From: an uncultured Bacteroides sp.
Lineage (GTDB): Bacteria; Bacteroidota; Bacteroidia; Bacteroidales; Bacteroidaceae
Assembly (NCBI RefSeq): GCF_910586915.1
Contig: NZ_CAJULN010000007.1
Span: forward strand, 57,208 to 121,207
DNA length: 64,000 bases
Direction of reading: 5' to 3'
In this document: positions 1 through 9,274 of the stretch, piece by piece
Layout of the letters: each line of letters opens with the position of its first letter
Numbering within the stretch: position 1 is the stretch's first letter
The notes under the pieces: model-generated
The model's input: the letters and a program-made list of their open reading frames with translations, nothing else
Database searches by the model: none
What the model was told of the DNA's origin: nothing
Made by a program: the position numbers and the translations under genes

Positions 1-203
1 AGTTGTTTGCTGAACTCTACCACCACATAATGACTATCCGTCTTCCAAAAAGGCGGGAAGAAAGCACCACGCTCCGTACGGCGGTTGTTCATTTGGTTGC
101 CCAACCAGATTTCATAATCTCCCGGATACCATATCCAAGTCTGTGCAACGGTACTGCTTGCCAAAGACAAGGCAGCAAGTAATATCTTATATTTCTTTTT
201 CAT
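1..203 (-). CDS. Rhamnosidase-family exported enzyme, N-terminal fragment
   Basis: Only the first 67 codons are in the window; the gene runs off the left edge. It starts at the ATG at 203-201, 20 bases after the stop of the GH141 gene, so it is the third gene of the GH127-GH141 operon. A signal peptide of about 20 residues ends at TVA-Q. The mature start, TWIWYPGDYEIWLGN followed by an NNRRTERGAFFPPFW stretch, is the opening I associate with Bacteroides alpha-rhamnosidases of the BT1001 type. In RG-II breakdown this enzyme would remove a side-chain rhamnose in the periplasm. The catalytic part is missing from the window, so the GH family (GH78 or GH106) cannot be settled here. Confidence 0.7.
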   Translation of the reverse strand, partial: MKKKYKILLAALSLASSTVAQTWIWYPGDYEIWLGNQMNNRRTERGAFFPPFWKTDSHYVVVEFSKQ

Positions 204-223
204 TTCGTATCTTCAATTTGGAG

Positions 224-2092
224 TCAAAGTTTCAATAATTCCTTGTATTCACTCTCCAGTCCGGCACGTTCCCTGACGGCTTTGTCTACTCCCGGGCCGT
301 TGTTCTCCCACACGTTTCCGGGACCGTTGGCATTTTGCAGGAACTTTTCTCCCTCCGTCCAATTGTCGCGTACGGTAATAAATGAAGAGCCTTCGTCGGT
401 ATAGAGATAAAACCAGTGGTTCGGATCGTGCACATAGCCTGGTTTGTAAATACTATGCACGCAATTCTCCATCACATAACTTTTCGGTTGCGAACCGAGG
501 GTGTAAATACCTGCCACATCGTACATATGCTTTGCATAATGATGAATCAAATTCGCGCGCACGCTGTTGTTACGCATACAATTTACCGTTTGTGTCCATC
601 CCCACCCCAGGCTGATTCCACTGTACGGTACTTCACAGATTTCATTATGCTCGATGTTGATACCGCTCACATATCCGGCAGCAATGGCAAGGCATCCCCA
701 ATCCTCATTGCCCACTTCCATAAAATAACAGTTGTCGATTTGTTGATGCGTGCATATTTCACGGCGGTCGGCAGGCTCGTAAGGCAAATGTGTTTCGTGT
801 GCAGCCGGCGAAAAGCTGCCTACAAGCAAACCGTTGCCGGCAATATCAAGGAAAATACAACCACGAACGGTCCCCCCCTGTGCGGCTTTTTCGTAATCAA
901 GCCCGGTAGAACCTAAATGTTCAAAACGGCAACGCTCGAAATCAATCCCATGTCCCGCCGTTATGCGGACAGCCGCCGCAGGACGTCCCAGCCATCCCTG
1001 GTTGTCCAACGGATGGTTTTGATAGCCGCGTTGCATCTTCGGTTCTATCCGATAACCGTCCGTCAGATACATACCTGCCTGAAGGGGGACGTGCCCCTTT
1101 TCCGAAGGACGCATCCAGGTGGTATGCGAAAAGGTAATTCTCTCAAAACGGATATTAGAGACAGGACGGTCTGCCGTGCCTTCCACCCGCACCAATGTTT
1201 CGACCGCAGGAATAATAGCTTCCATATCGGCAGCCTGCATCTTCTCTCCGTCTTTAGGGTAATAGTAGATTTTACGGGTATGAATGTCATGATACCATTC
1301 TCCCGGAACATCCAGCAACTCCCAGGCATTGGTCAGATAGAAAGCGGAGTTGTGTCCGTTCGCAGTGACCATCGGACGCGGCCAGGGATGCTCAAACTGA
1401 ATCCGGCTTTCTGGCTGATGAAAACGTACCGCCGCACTATCTCCTTGAACCTTAATGGAACGGATACGCAGGTTTGCCACACACCACATCTGATGAAGTA
1501 CCATTTCCGCATATTCGGCTTTCAATGTTCCTTTATTATCTATCAGCTTACGAACTGCCGTTGCCGGAACGTAAAGAATCTCATTCTTCTCGTCCACACT
1601 GCAAATGCGGTTCATCTTTTCAAAGTCCTCCACATCGCGGGCACGGGTGGCTTTCGCCCCGTTTATCCACAACTGTCTGAAGTCCAGAGGACGTCCGTTG
1701 AATGTCGGCACATCTGCCACCCAAAGTTTTCCTTGCTTTCTCCAGCGACGGATACGCACTCCTCCGCTTAATATGGCTTCTTTGCTGGATACGGCACGAA
1801 TCACCGTAGGAGATTCTTTTGTCCCGCTATCTTCCGGCCGAATAAAAACAGGTTCATGCAATGCGTATGTTCCGCCTTCCATATAGATGGTTATTCCGTC
1901 CCGGGCACGCTTGTCGCCCATACGGCGCCACTCACGTGCCTGCCGCAAAGCTGAGGTCAGCGTGGCCTTCGGTGCTTGTTGCGTACCATCACTGAAATCA
2001 TTCCCCTTCGGAGAAACCCATATATCGCCTGCCATCAGTGTAGAACTTACGACAAGCAATGAACAAGCTATCTTCAAACTCTTTTCAAACAT
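224..2092 (-). CDS. GH141 alpha-L-fucosidase, RG-II chain A type
   Basis: The 622-residue exported protein has a signal peptide ending near residue 21 (STLMAG). It has the repetitive short-strand pattern of a right-handed parallel beta-helix from about residue 25 to 600. Length and sequence fit GH141, founded by B. thetaiotaomicron BT1002, which removes L-fucose from RG-II side chain A. The two aspartates I remember as important in that family appear at about residues 525 (MYDVAGIYTLGS) and 566 (YTDEGSS). The gene begins 3 bases after the GH127 stop and is followed 20 bases later by the rhamnosidase start, so translation is probably coupled in one operon. Family membership is seen in the sequence; the exact linkage is inferred from the relative. 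Confidence 0.85.
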   Translation of the reverse strand: MFEKSLKIACSLLVVSSTLMAGDIWVSPKGNDFSDGTQQAPKATLTSALRQAREWRRMGDKRARDGITIYMEGGTYALHEPVFIRPEDSGTKESPTVIRAVSSKEAILSGGVRIRRWRKQGKLWVADVPTFNGRPLDFRQLWINGAKATRARDVEDFEKMNRICSVDEKNEILYVPATAVRKLIDNKGTLKAEYAEMVLHQMWCVANLRIRSIKVQGDSAAVRFHQPESRIQFEHPWPRPMVTANGHNSAFYLTNAWELLDVPGEWYHDIHTRKIYYYPKDGEKMQAADMEAIIPAVETLVRVEGTADRPVSNIRFERITFSHTTWMRPSEKGHVPLQAGMYLTDGYRIEPKMQRGYQNHPLDNQGWLGRPAAAVRITAGHGIDFERCRFEHLGSTGLDYEKAAQGGTVRGCIFLDIAGNGLLVGSFSPAAHETHLPYEPADRREICTHQQIDNCYFMEVGNEDWGCLAIAAGYVSGINIEHNEICEVPYSGISLGWGWTQTVNCMRNNSVRANLIHHYAKHMYDVAGIYTLGSQPKSYVMENCVHSIYKPGYVHDPNHWFYLYTDEGSSFITVRDNWTEGEKFLQNANGPGNVWENNGPGVDKAVRERAGLESEYKELLKL

Positions 2093-2095
2093 GGT

Positions 2096-4192
2096 CTATC
2101 TTGTTAAAGGCATCCATACCGTCATTTCTCCCTTTCCCCTGTTGCCCCAGGCATAATAAGGTATCAGACGAATCTTCACAGTTCTTTCAGCCTGAGCTAC
2201 CGGGCGATAAAGCACTCCTTCCCAAGAAGCGGGAGACGCTAAACGTGCCGTTCCTTCAAGAGCCACTATCGAACTGCCTTCGATTGTTACTCTTTTGGGA
2301 GTCAATTCAATATCGGCAGGAATCAGTACATTGTCAATCTTTGCTCCGTCTGCAATATCCATACTTTCCAGGCAATAGACCAACGGACCTCGTTTCACAA
2401 CTACCTGGTTGCGGATTTCTTCTGCCAACGGATGCGCTTCAAGCAAGCGGACAGGCATATCCAACGCCAACTCTACCACATCGCCTTTCTTCCACACGCG
2501 GTTGACCTCTACATATGTATTCGCTTTTACATCCATTTGCATCGGCCGGCCGTTTACTTTTAATGTAGCTCTTCCGCACCATTCCGGGATGCGAAGGAAA
2601 AGAGAAAAAGCACCTGCCTTGCGGGGAACATTATTCAACGTCACGCGCACGTTGCCCTCCCAGGGATAATCCGTCTCCTGTACCAAAGCTATCTCACCCT
2701 TATCCTTCCAATCAGTTACCAATGTATTTGCACCATATAAATTACAGTAAATTCCTTCCGGACTTAAAGTGTATGCATAGTTCTGCGCCTGACAAAGCGT
2801 ACGTAATGTATTCGGCGGACAACAGAAACAACTGATATATTCTGTCCGTTCTTTCGGCCAGCGAAGCGTATAAGGCAAGTCGGCACTGATACGCAACGGA
2901 TTGGTATAAAAATACTTCTTGCCATCCAAACTGATTCCGCTCAGTACGCTATTGTACAAACAGGTCTCTACAAGGTCGGCATATTTTGCATCACCGGTCA
3001 CCTCCAACATCCGCCAGTTGAACAACATATTACCGATATTGGCACAGGTTTCATTATGTGCGGTACTGTTGGGCAACTGGTAAGGACGGCCGTAACTCTG
3101 ATGTACTTTCTGAATGCTATCCGGCTCGTAACACGTACCATCGGGCGATGTTCCATCGTAAAGTGCTCCACAAGCTCCAGTCACGTACATTTTGCGGGTA
3201 ACAATGTCGTTCCATATGCTTGTCAGGTTCTTCATCAACTGCGATTCTCCTGTCTCCGCATATACGTCTGCCACTCCAGCATACAGATAATTGGCACGTA
3301 CAGCGTGACCCACCGCACGATACTGCTCACGGAAAGGAATGCGGTCTTGGTTATCATCCGTTCCATTTTCTACCATACCGCGAATGTCAATCAGATTCTT
3401 GGAAAGCTCCAAATAACGGGGATTCCCAGTGGCACGATACATCTCGACCACTCCCATATAATGAGAAGGACAAATAGCATTGCGTGCCAATTCGGCAGAA
3501 GCCGTTTCGTAAAAGTGGCAAAGGAAGTCCGTCGCCTTTACGGCAGCATCGAAAAGAGTGTTCTTTCCGGTGGCACGGCGATGAACAATCCCGGCCATCA
3601 TCAAGTGTCCCAAATTATAAGTTTCAAAATTCAAACGGTTGGCAAAAGCCCCTTTTTCATCTTTCTCACCTACTTTCGTACCAATTACAGTCTGCTTATG
3701 TCCGTTGTCCGACGCATGGGAATCAATCCCCTTATTCAGTTCCTCAATGATAACGGGCGTATGAATATAACCGTCTGCACGCTGAGACTTTACAACGCAG
3801 GCGATAAAGCAATCCATTAACTTATCCAACTCCGGGTCTTTATTGACGGCATAAACCGAAGCGACCCCTTCCATCCATTTGTACATATCTCCGTCGTGGA
3901 ACGGCGGCCCCCAATGTTCTCCTTTACACGCACCGGACGCAATCTCAAAATTACGGAAGCCGTGCGAGATTTCCGGTGTATTCCACGTATTCCACATACT
4001 TTGCAAGGAAGTCTTGCTAAATACATTAAAACGGTCTCCCCAAAATCCGTCTGTCCAATGTACGGCATTCATTCCGGTATTGGACATTTTAGCAAAACGG
4101 CTCTGACTCATATCCGTCAGTCCGTTACTCTGCGCGAATGCTCCCGCGACGGGAACGGAAGCTAAAAGAAGTAGCAACTTTATCTGTTTCAT
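2096..4192 (-). CDS. GH127 glycosidase (aceric acid hydrolase / beta-L-arabinofuranosidase type)
   Basis: The 698-residue exported protein (signal peptide about 1-20, ending AFA-Q) has the (alpha/alpha)6-barrel pattern of GH127. The zinc-binding and nucleophile cysteine cluster SCFCCPPNTLR lies at about residue 454, and an upstream glutamate is found in HNETCANIG. GH127 members use cysteine as the nucleophile. Founding members are beta-L-arabinofuranosidases, but the RG-II PUL member (BT1003 in B. thetaiotaomicron) removes aceric acid from side chain B. Gene order here (GH127, GH141, rhamnosidase) matches that locus, so aceric acid is the likelier substrate. It is the first gene of its operon and carries the shared PUL motif at 4235-4259, 43 bases before the start codon. 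Confidence 0.85.
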   Translation of the reverse strand: MKQIKLLLLLASVPVAGAFAQSNGLTDMSQSRFAKMSNTGMNAVHWTDGFWGDRFNVFSKTSLQSMWNTWNTPEISHGFRNFEIASGACKGEHWGPPFHDGDMYKWMEGVASVYAVNKDPELDKLMDCFIACVVKSQRADGYIHTPVIIEELNKGIDSHASDNGHKQTVIGTKVGEKDEKGAFANRLNFETYNLGHLMMAGIVHRRATGKNTLFDAAVKATDFLCHFYETASAELARNAICPSHYMGVVEMYRATGNPRYLELSKNLIDIRGMVENGTDDNQDRIPFREQYRAVGHAVRANYLYAGVADVYAETGESQLMKNLTSIWNDIVTRKMYVTGACGALYDGTSPDGTCYEPDSIQKVHQSYGRPYQLPNSTAHNETCANIGNMLFNWRMLEVTGDAKYADLVETCLYNSVLSGISLDGKKYFYTNPLRISADLPYTLRWPKERTEYISCFCCPPNTLRTLCQAQNYAYTLSPEGIYCNLYGANTLVTDWKDKGEIALVQETDYPWEGNVRVTLNNVPRKAGAFSLFLRIPEWCGRATLKVNGRPMQMDVKANTYVEVNRVWKKGDVVELALDMPVRLLEAHPLAEEIRNQVVVKRGPLVYCLESMDIADGAKIDNVLIPADIELTPKRVTIEGSSIVALEGTARLASPASWEGVLYRPVAQAERTVKIRLIPYYAWGNRGKGEMTVWMPLTR

Positions 4193-4234
4193 TGAATATG
4201 GATAATTTTATAATTCACATTGCATCTTGGGGAA

Positions 4235-4259
4235 AGACGTAATTATCCGTATTTTGTAC
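4235..4259 (-). promoter_or_regulatory. Shared PUL motif upstream of the GH127 operon
   Basis: On the gene's sense strand, GTACAAAA (4259-4252) is followed by exactly 13 bases (tacggataattac) and then GTCT (4238-4235). The same arrangement precedes five other promoters of this locus. This copy and the one at 27888-27912 also share TTGA just before GTACAAAA and a TTA-N2-GTCT context. It is probably a binding site for the PUL activator; the protein is not encoded in the window. Confidence 0.6.
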
Positions 4260-4337
4260 TCAATTCGACAAAAGTGAGACATCCGCCGCTTAAACTTATC
4301 ATTCGTCTTGTTTGTTTTAAAGAAAAAACAATTATTT

Positions 4338-5426
4338 ATGAAGAAGAATTTATCAGTTAAGTTGGCAGCCATTGCCGGAGTGCTTGTCTCTTTGGCTCCT
4401 TCTCCCACAGAAGCCTGTACCGGCATTACATTGAAAAGCAAAAATGACTCTACCATCGTTGCACGCACCATCGAATGGGGCGGAAGCAACCTCAACAGTC
4501 AATACGTCGTTGTGCCGCGAGGACACGCTGGACGTTCGTTTACCCCCGAAGGCAGGAATGGAATGTCCTACGTCGCCCGTTACGGTTACGTGGGGTTTGC
4601 CGTCGAACAAGAAGAATTTATAGCCGAAGGACTGAACGAAGCCGGACTGTCGGCAGGTTTGTTCTATTTCCCGAACTACGGCGAATATGAGAAATACAAT
4701 CCGGCAGAGAAAGAAAAATCCATTTCCGACCTGCAACTCGTATCGTGGCTGTTGGGCGAATGCAAAACGGTGGAAGAGGTGAAAGAAGCGGTACAGAAGG
4801 TACGCGTTATCAATATCGTTGCCTATGCATCTACCGTCCACTGGCGTTTTGCCGACGCATCCGGATGTCAATTGGTACTGGAAATCACAAAGGCGACCCC
4901 TCACTTTTACGAAAACAAATTGGGAGTGCTTACCAACTCCCCCGGTTTTGAGTGGCAGTTGACGAATCTGAACAACTATGTCAACCTCTTCCCCGGCACT
5001 GCACCGACGCATCTTCAAGGCGATATTGAACTAAGTGCTTTCGGTTCGGGCAGCGGTTTCTTAGGTATTCCCGGAGATGTGACGCCGCCTTCGCGTTTTG
5101 TGCGTGCCGCCTTTTATCAAACGACGGCTCCCCGGCAAACCACTGCTCTTGAAACCGTGCTCCAATGCTTTCAGATACTAAACAACTTCGATATTCCTAT
5201 CGGAATAGAGTTTGAACCGGGGAAAATACCCGCCGATATCCCGAGTGCCACCCAGTGGACTTCGGCTACTGATATGGGCAACCGTGTCATTTATTACCGC
5301 ACCATGTACAATAGCCGCATACGCAGCATCGATTTACATTCAATCGACTTTGCAACCGTCCAATATCATGCGGAACCTTTAGACTCCACCAAGCAACAGC
5401 CCGTGGAAAAGATACTTGTGCAATAA
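4338..5426 (+). CDS. Choloylglycine hydrolase family (bile salt hydrolase / penicillin V acylase-like) amidase
   Basis: The Ntn-hydrolase fold protein cleaves linear C-N amide bonds. I chose ATG 4338 because it opens a clean signal peptide (MKKNLSVKLAAIAGVLVSLA) ending before TEA-CTG; a start at 4308 would add ten charged residues in front. Removal of the signal exposes the catalytic cysteine of CTGITLKSK, as in Gram-negative members. Other family residues are visible: the arginine of ARTIEWG (Glu where many members have Asp), the asparagine in LTNSPGFEWQ, and the arginine in PPSRFVRAAF. It lies divergent from GH127 and ahead of the GH95 operon but lacks the shared PUL motif. The substrate could be a bile salt, an N-acyl signal or a beta-lactam-like amide. 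A role in RG-II use is not obvious. Confidence 0.82.
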   Translation: MKKNLSVKLAAIAGVLVSLAPSPTEACTGITLKSKNDSTIVARTIEWGGSNLNSQYVVVPRGHAGRSFTPEGRNGMSYVARYGYVGFAVEQEEFIAEGLNEAGLSAGLFYFPNYGEYEKYNPAEKEKSISDLQLVSWLLGECKTVEEVKEAVQKVRVINIVAYASTVHWRFADASGCQLVLEITKATPHFYENKLGVLTNSPGFEWQLTNLNNYVNLFPGTAPTHLQGDIELSAFGSGSGFLGIPGDVTPPSRFVRAAFYQTTAPRQTTALETVLQCFQILNNFDIPIGIEFEPGKIPADIPSATQWTSATDMGNRVIYYRTMYNSRIRSIDLHSIDFATVQYHAEPLDSTKQQPVEKILVQ

Positions 5427-5497
5427 GTAGCCATCTCCCGCCCCGCAGACGGATATCCGGATGCAGAGAGCAACATCGGAGCATTTCTCCGAAAGAT

Positions 5498-5536
5498 GTT
5501 TCCGACCGTATGGGTACAAAAGTCTTTTCCGACCGT
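5498..5536 (+). repeat. 11-bp direct repeats upstream of GH95
   Basis: TTTCCGACCGT occurs at 5499-5509 and again at 5526-5536, 27 bases apart. The second copy overlaps the shared PUL motif. A related CGACCGTACT pair, 22 bases apart, lies at 37926-37957 upstream of the SusC/SusD operon. This may reflect regulator binding, but the two spacings differ. Confidence 0.35.
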
Positions 5537-5538
5537 CC
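5514..5538 (+). promoter_or_regulatory. Shared PUL motif upstream of the GH95 operon
   Basis: GTACAAAA (5514-5521), 13 bases (gtcttttccgacc), then GTCC (5535-5538), ending 30 bases before the GH95 start codon. It has the same orientation and spacing as the other five copies, with C in place of the final T. Confidence 0.55.
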
Positions 5539-5567
5539 TTTTATAAAAGTATAAAAGTAATCGGACA

Positions 5568-8033
5568 ATGACTAAAAGAAGATTCATCGGATATTTGCTT
5601 GCAATGGCGGCTGCGGGCTGTGTGTCTGCACAAGAGAAAGCCTCCGTGCAGGAATACAAACTGTGGTACGACCACCCCGCACAGGTATGGACAGAAGCTA
5701 TTCCCTTAGGCAACGGGCGTTTGGGAGCAATGGTGTACGGAACACCTGCTACCGAACAGATACAACTGAACGAAGAAACCATTTGGGCAGGACGCCCCAA
5801 CAGCAACGCCAATCCCAACGCGTTGGAGTATATCCCCAAAGTACGCGAACTGGTATTTGCCGGCAAATATCTCGAAGCACAGACGCTTGCCACGGAGAAA
5901 GTAATGGCAAAGACCAACTCGGGTATGCCCTACCAAAGTTTCGGCGACCTGCGAATCGCTTTCCCTGGACATACGCGTTATACGGATTATTACCGCGAGC
6001 TAAGTCTGGATTCGGCACGCGCCATCGTCCGTTACAAAGTAGACGGCGTGCAATATAAGCGCGAGGTCATCACTTCCTTTACCGACCAGGTGGTCATGGT
6101 CAGGCTTACTGCCAACCGGCCCGGACAAATCACCTTCAATGCACAACTCACTTCCCCCCACCAGGATGTGACAATCGCTTCCGAAGAGGGAAATTGCGCC
6201 ACACTCTCCGGAGTCTCTTCATGGCATGAGGGACTCAAAGGAAAAGTAGAGTTTCAAGGCAGGCTGACGGCTATAAACAACGGCGGCAAGATTGCCTGTA
6301 CCGACGGCGTACTGTCTGTCGAAGGAGCCGATGAAGCCATTATCTATGTATCCATTGCCACCAATTTCAACAATTATCTCGACATTACCGCCAACCAGGT
6401 GGAACGTGCCAAAGATTACCTCGCGAAATCAACGATGCATTCTTTCAAGGAAGCCAAGAAGAGCCACACCGATTTCTACCGCAACTACCTGAACCGGGTA
6501 TCTTTGGACTTAGGAAAAGACCAATACCCAAACATACCCACCGACAAACGGGTGGAGAATTTCAAAGAGACAAACGATGCCCACCTGGTTGCCACCTATT
6601 TTCAATTCGGACGCTACCTGCTTATCTGTTCCTCCCAGCCGGGCGGACAGCCGGCAAACCTGCAAGGTATCTGGAACGACAAGTTGTTTCCCTCGTGGGA
6701 CAGCAAATATACCTGCAACATCAATCTGGAGATGAACTACTGGCCTTCCGAAGTCGCCAACCTGAGCGAACTGAACGAGCCACTCTTCCGGCTGATAAGA
6801 GAAGTGAGCAAAACAGGAAAGGAAACTGCCAGAATCATGTATGGAGCCAACGGATGGGTGCTGCACCACAATACGGACATATGGCGTGTCACAGGAGCCA
6901 TCGACAAAGCACCGTCGGGTATGTGGCCGAGTGGCGGAGCGTGGCTTTGCCGCCACCTTTGGGAGCACTACCTTTATACGGGCGACGTGGAATTCCTGCG
7001 TTCCGTTTATCCTATCCTTAAAGAAGCGGGAGGTTTCTTTGATGAAATCATGGTGAAAGAGCCTGTGCACGGCTGGTTGGTGGTATGTCCGAGCAACTCT
7101 CCCGAGAATGTGCACGCAGGCAGTAACGGCAAAGCGACTACGGCCGCCGGATGCACAATGGACAATCAATTAATCTTCGACCTTTGGACAGCGATTATCT
7201 CCGCCTCCGAAGTATTGGATACCGACAAAGAATTTGCCGCCCGCCTGAAACAGCGCATTCAGGAAATGCCCCCCATGCAAGTAGGACGCTGGGGGCAACT
7301 GCAAGAATGGATGACCGACTGGGACCAGCCGGACGACGTGCATCGCCACCTGTCTCATTTGTACGGACTATTCCCGAGCAATCAGATTTCTCCATACCGC
7401 ACTCCCGAATTATTCGACGCCGCACGCACTTCGCTCATTCACCGTGGCGACCCGTCGACCGGCTGGAGTATGGGATGGAAGGTTTGTCTTTGGGCACGCC
7501 TGCTCGACGGCAACCATGCCTACAAACTGATAACCGACCAACTGACCCTCGTACGCAACGAAAAGAAAAAAGGAGGAACCTATCCTAACCTGTTCGATGC
7601 GCATCCGCCTTTCCAGATTGACGGCAACTTCGGCTGTATCGCCGGAATAGCCGAAATGCTGATGCAGAGCTACGATGGTTTTATTTACCTGCTTCCCGCA
7701 CTGCCTGTGCTTTGGAAGGAAGGTTCGGTCAAGGGAATGATTGCCCGTGGCGGTTTCGAACTCGATTTAAGTTGGAAAGAGGGAAAAGTAAACCGTTTGG
7801 TTATCAAATCCCATAAAGGTGGCAACTGTCGTCTGCGCTCGCTCACCCCGTTGACGGGCAAAGGACTGAAACGTGCCAAAGGAGAAAATCCGAATCCTCT
7901 CTATGCCGTTCCTTCCATCCGTGAGCCGCTTATCAGCAAAAAAGCCGACTTGAACAAAGTGACCGTTGCAGAAACCTTTTTGTATGACCTGCCTACCCAA
8001 GCAGGACAGGAATATGTATTGACCGGAAAATAA
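5568..8033 (+). CDS. GH95 alpha-L-galactosidase / alpha-L-fucosidase
   Basis: The 821-residue exported enzyme (signal peptide about 1-21, ending VSA-Q) has the GH95 layout: an N-terminal beta-sandwich beginning LWYDHPAQVWTEAIPLGNGR, an (alpha/alpha)6 barrel and a C-terminal beta domain. Family catalytic-site signatures are visible: HHNTDIWR at about residue 432 and QIDGNFGCIAG at about 682. GH95 hydrolyses alpha-1,2-fucosyl or alpha-L-galactosyl bonds with inversion. In the RG-II locus of B. thetaiotaomicron the corresponding enzyme (BT1010) takes the terminal L-galactose off side chain A, which I infer here too. It heads a four-gene operon with gaps of 13, 19 and 14 bases. Confidence 0.87.
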   Translation: MTKRRFIGYLLAMAAAGCVSAQEKASVQEYKLWYDHPAQVWTEAIPLGNGRLGAMVYGTPATEQIQLNEETIWAGRPNSNANPNALEYIPKVRELVFAGKYLEAQTLATEKVMAKTNSGMPYQSFGDLRIAFPGHTRYTDYYRELSLDSARAIVRYKVDGVQYKREVITSFTDQVVMVRLTANRPGQITFNAQLTSPHQDVTIASEEGNCATLSGVSSWHEGLKGKVEFQGRLTAINNGGKIACTDGVLSVEGADEAIIYVSIATNFNNYLDITANQVERAKDYLAKSTMHSFKEAKKSHTDFYRNYLNRVSLDLGKDQYPNIPTDKRVENFKETNDAHLVATYFQFGRYLLICSSQPGGQPANLQGIWNDKLFPSWDSKYTCNINLEMNYWPSEVANLSELNEPLFRLIREVSKTGKETARIMYGANGWVLHHNTDIWRVTGAIDKAPSGMWPSGGAWLCRHLWEHYLYTGDVEFLRSVYPILKEAGGFFDEIMVKEPVHGWLVVCPSNSPENVHAGSNGKATTAAGCTMDNQLIFDLWTAIISASEVLDTDKEFAARLKQRIQEMPPMQVGRWGQLQEWMTDWDQPDDVHRHLSHLYGLFPSNQISPYRTPELFDAARTSLIHRGDPSTGWSMGWKVCLWARLLDGNHAYKLITDQLTLVRNEKKKGGTYPNLFDAHPPFQIDGNFGCIAGIAEMLMQSYDGFIYLLPALPVLWKEGSVKGMIARGGFELDLSWKEGKVNRLVIKSHKGGNCRLRSLTPLTGKGLKRAKGENPNPLYAVPSIREPLISKKADLNKVTVAETFLYDLPTQAGQEYVLTGK

Positions 8034-8046
8034 TAACTCAACCTAT

Positions 8047-9255
8047 ATGAACAGACATTTATCAAAACTGATTGTCGCCTGCGGAGCAGCCTGCCTCATT
8101 GCCTGCACGGCGCCTCAAAAAGTAGAAACGGAAAAGTGGAGCGAGCGTATGGCACGCTCCGAAATGAAACGTTTCGCCGAACCCTGGATGATTGAGAAAG
8201 CCAAGAAACCACGCTGGGGATATACCCACGGACTTGTTGTAAAGTCGATGCTGGAGATATGGAAACACACGGGCGACAGCACATATTACAAGTATGCGAA
8301 AATCTATGCCGACAGCCTGATTGACGAAAGCGGACGCATCAAAACGATGAAATATCTCTCCTTCAACATTGACAATGTGAACGGCGGGAAAATCCTTTTC
8401 GACCTCTACGCACAGACAGGAGACCCACGTTATAAAGTAGCGATGGATACCCTACGCAAACAAATGACGGAACACCCCCGCACAAGCGAAGGCGGATTCT
8501 GGCACAAGCTGAAATACACGCATCAGATGTGGCTGGACGGAATCTTCATGGCTTCTCCCTATCTGGCTCAATACGGCGCTACCTTCAACGAACCGGAACT
8601 GTTCGACGAAGCGGTCGGGCAGATTCTTCTCATCAGCCGCAAGACTTACAATCCGGCAACGGGACTTTACTACCACGGCTGGGACGAAAGCCGCACTCAG
8701 CAATGGGCGAATCCCGAAACAGGCTGTTCGCCCAACTTCTGGAGCCGCAGCATCGGATGGTACGGCGCAGCCATTGTCGACGTGCTCGACTATCTGCCGC
8801 AGGAGACTGCCGGACGCGACAGCGTCATACAAGTGCTTCAAAAGTTGGCAGGCACATTGGTGAAATACCAGGATGCACAATCCGGCACGTGGTATCAGGT
8901 GACCGACCAGGGAGCACGCGAAGGAAATTACCTCGAGTCTTCGGCAACCGCACTCTTTGTCTACACTCTTGCCAAAGCCATCAACAAAGGTTATATCGGC
9001 AATGAATATATCGAACCTGTACGGAAAGCCTTCAACGGCATGGTCAACACCTTCATCCGCCTCGAAGAAAACGGCAGCTACACCATCACCAACTGCTGCG
9101 CAGTCGCCGGACTGGGCGGAGACTCCAAAAGATACCGCGACGGTTCATTCGAATATTACATCAGCGAGCCGATTATCGAAAACGATCCGAAGTCGGTAGG
9201 AGCTTTTATCTTGGCCGCTATCGAATATGAGAAAGTAGTATTCACCACAGATTAA
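8047..9255 (+). CDS. GH105 unsaturated glucuronyl/galacturonyl hydrolase, lipoprotein
   Basis: The 402-residue protein has a lipoprotein signal with the lipidated cysteine at about residue 20 (CLIACTAP). It has GH105 signatures: WGYTHGLVVKSMLEIW near residue 57, the MWLDGIFMASPYLA block with the catalytic aspartate at about 163, NFWSRSIGW, and a C-terminal GSYTITNCCAVAGLGG. GH105 enzymes hydrate the 4,5-unsaturated uronic acid left by polysaccharide lyases, releasing it from the non-reducing end. That suits a locus that also encodes a PL1 lyase. The gene lies 13 bases after GH95. The exact linkage in RG-II cannot be read from the sequence. Confidence 0.85.
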   Translation: MNRHLSKLIVACGAACLIACTAPQKVETEKWSERMARSEMKRFAEPWMIEKAKKPRWGYTHGLVVKSMLEIWKHTGDSTYYKYAKIYADSLIDESGRIKTMKYLSFNIDNVNGGKILFDLYAQTGDPRYKVAMDTLRKQMTEHPRTSEGGFWHKLKYTHQMWLDGIFMASPYLAQYGATFNEPELFDEAVGQILLISRKTYNPATGLYYHGWDESRTQQWANPETGCSPNFWSRSIGWYGAAIVDVLDYLPQETAGRDSVIQVLQKLAGTLVKYQDAQSGTWYQVTDQGAREGNYLESSATALFVYTLAKAINKGYIGNEYIEPVRKAFNGMVNTFIRLEENGSYTITNCCAVAGLGGDSKRYRDGSFEYYISEPIIENDPKSVGAFILAAIEYEKVVFTTD

Positions 9256-9274
9256 CTAAAACAATAAAAATACA

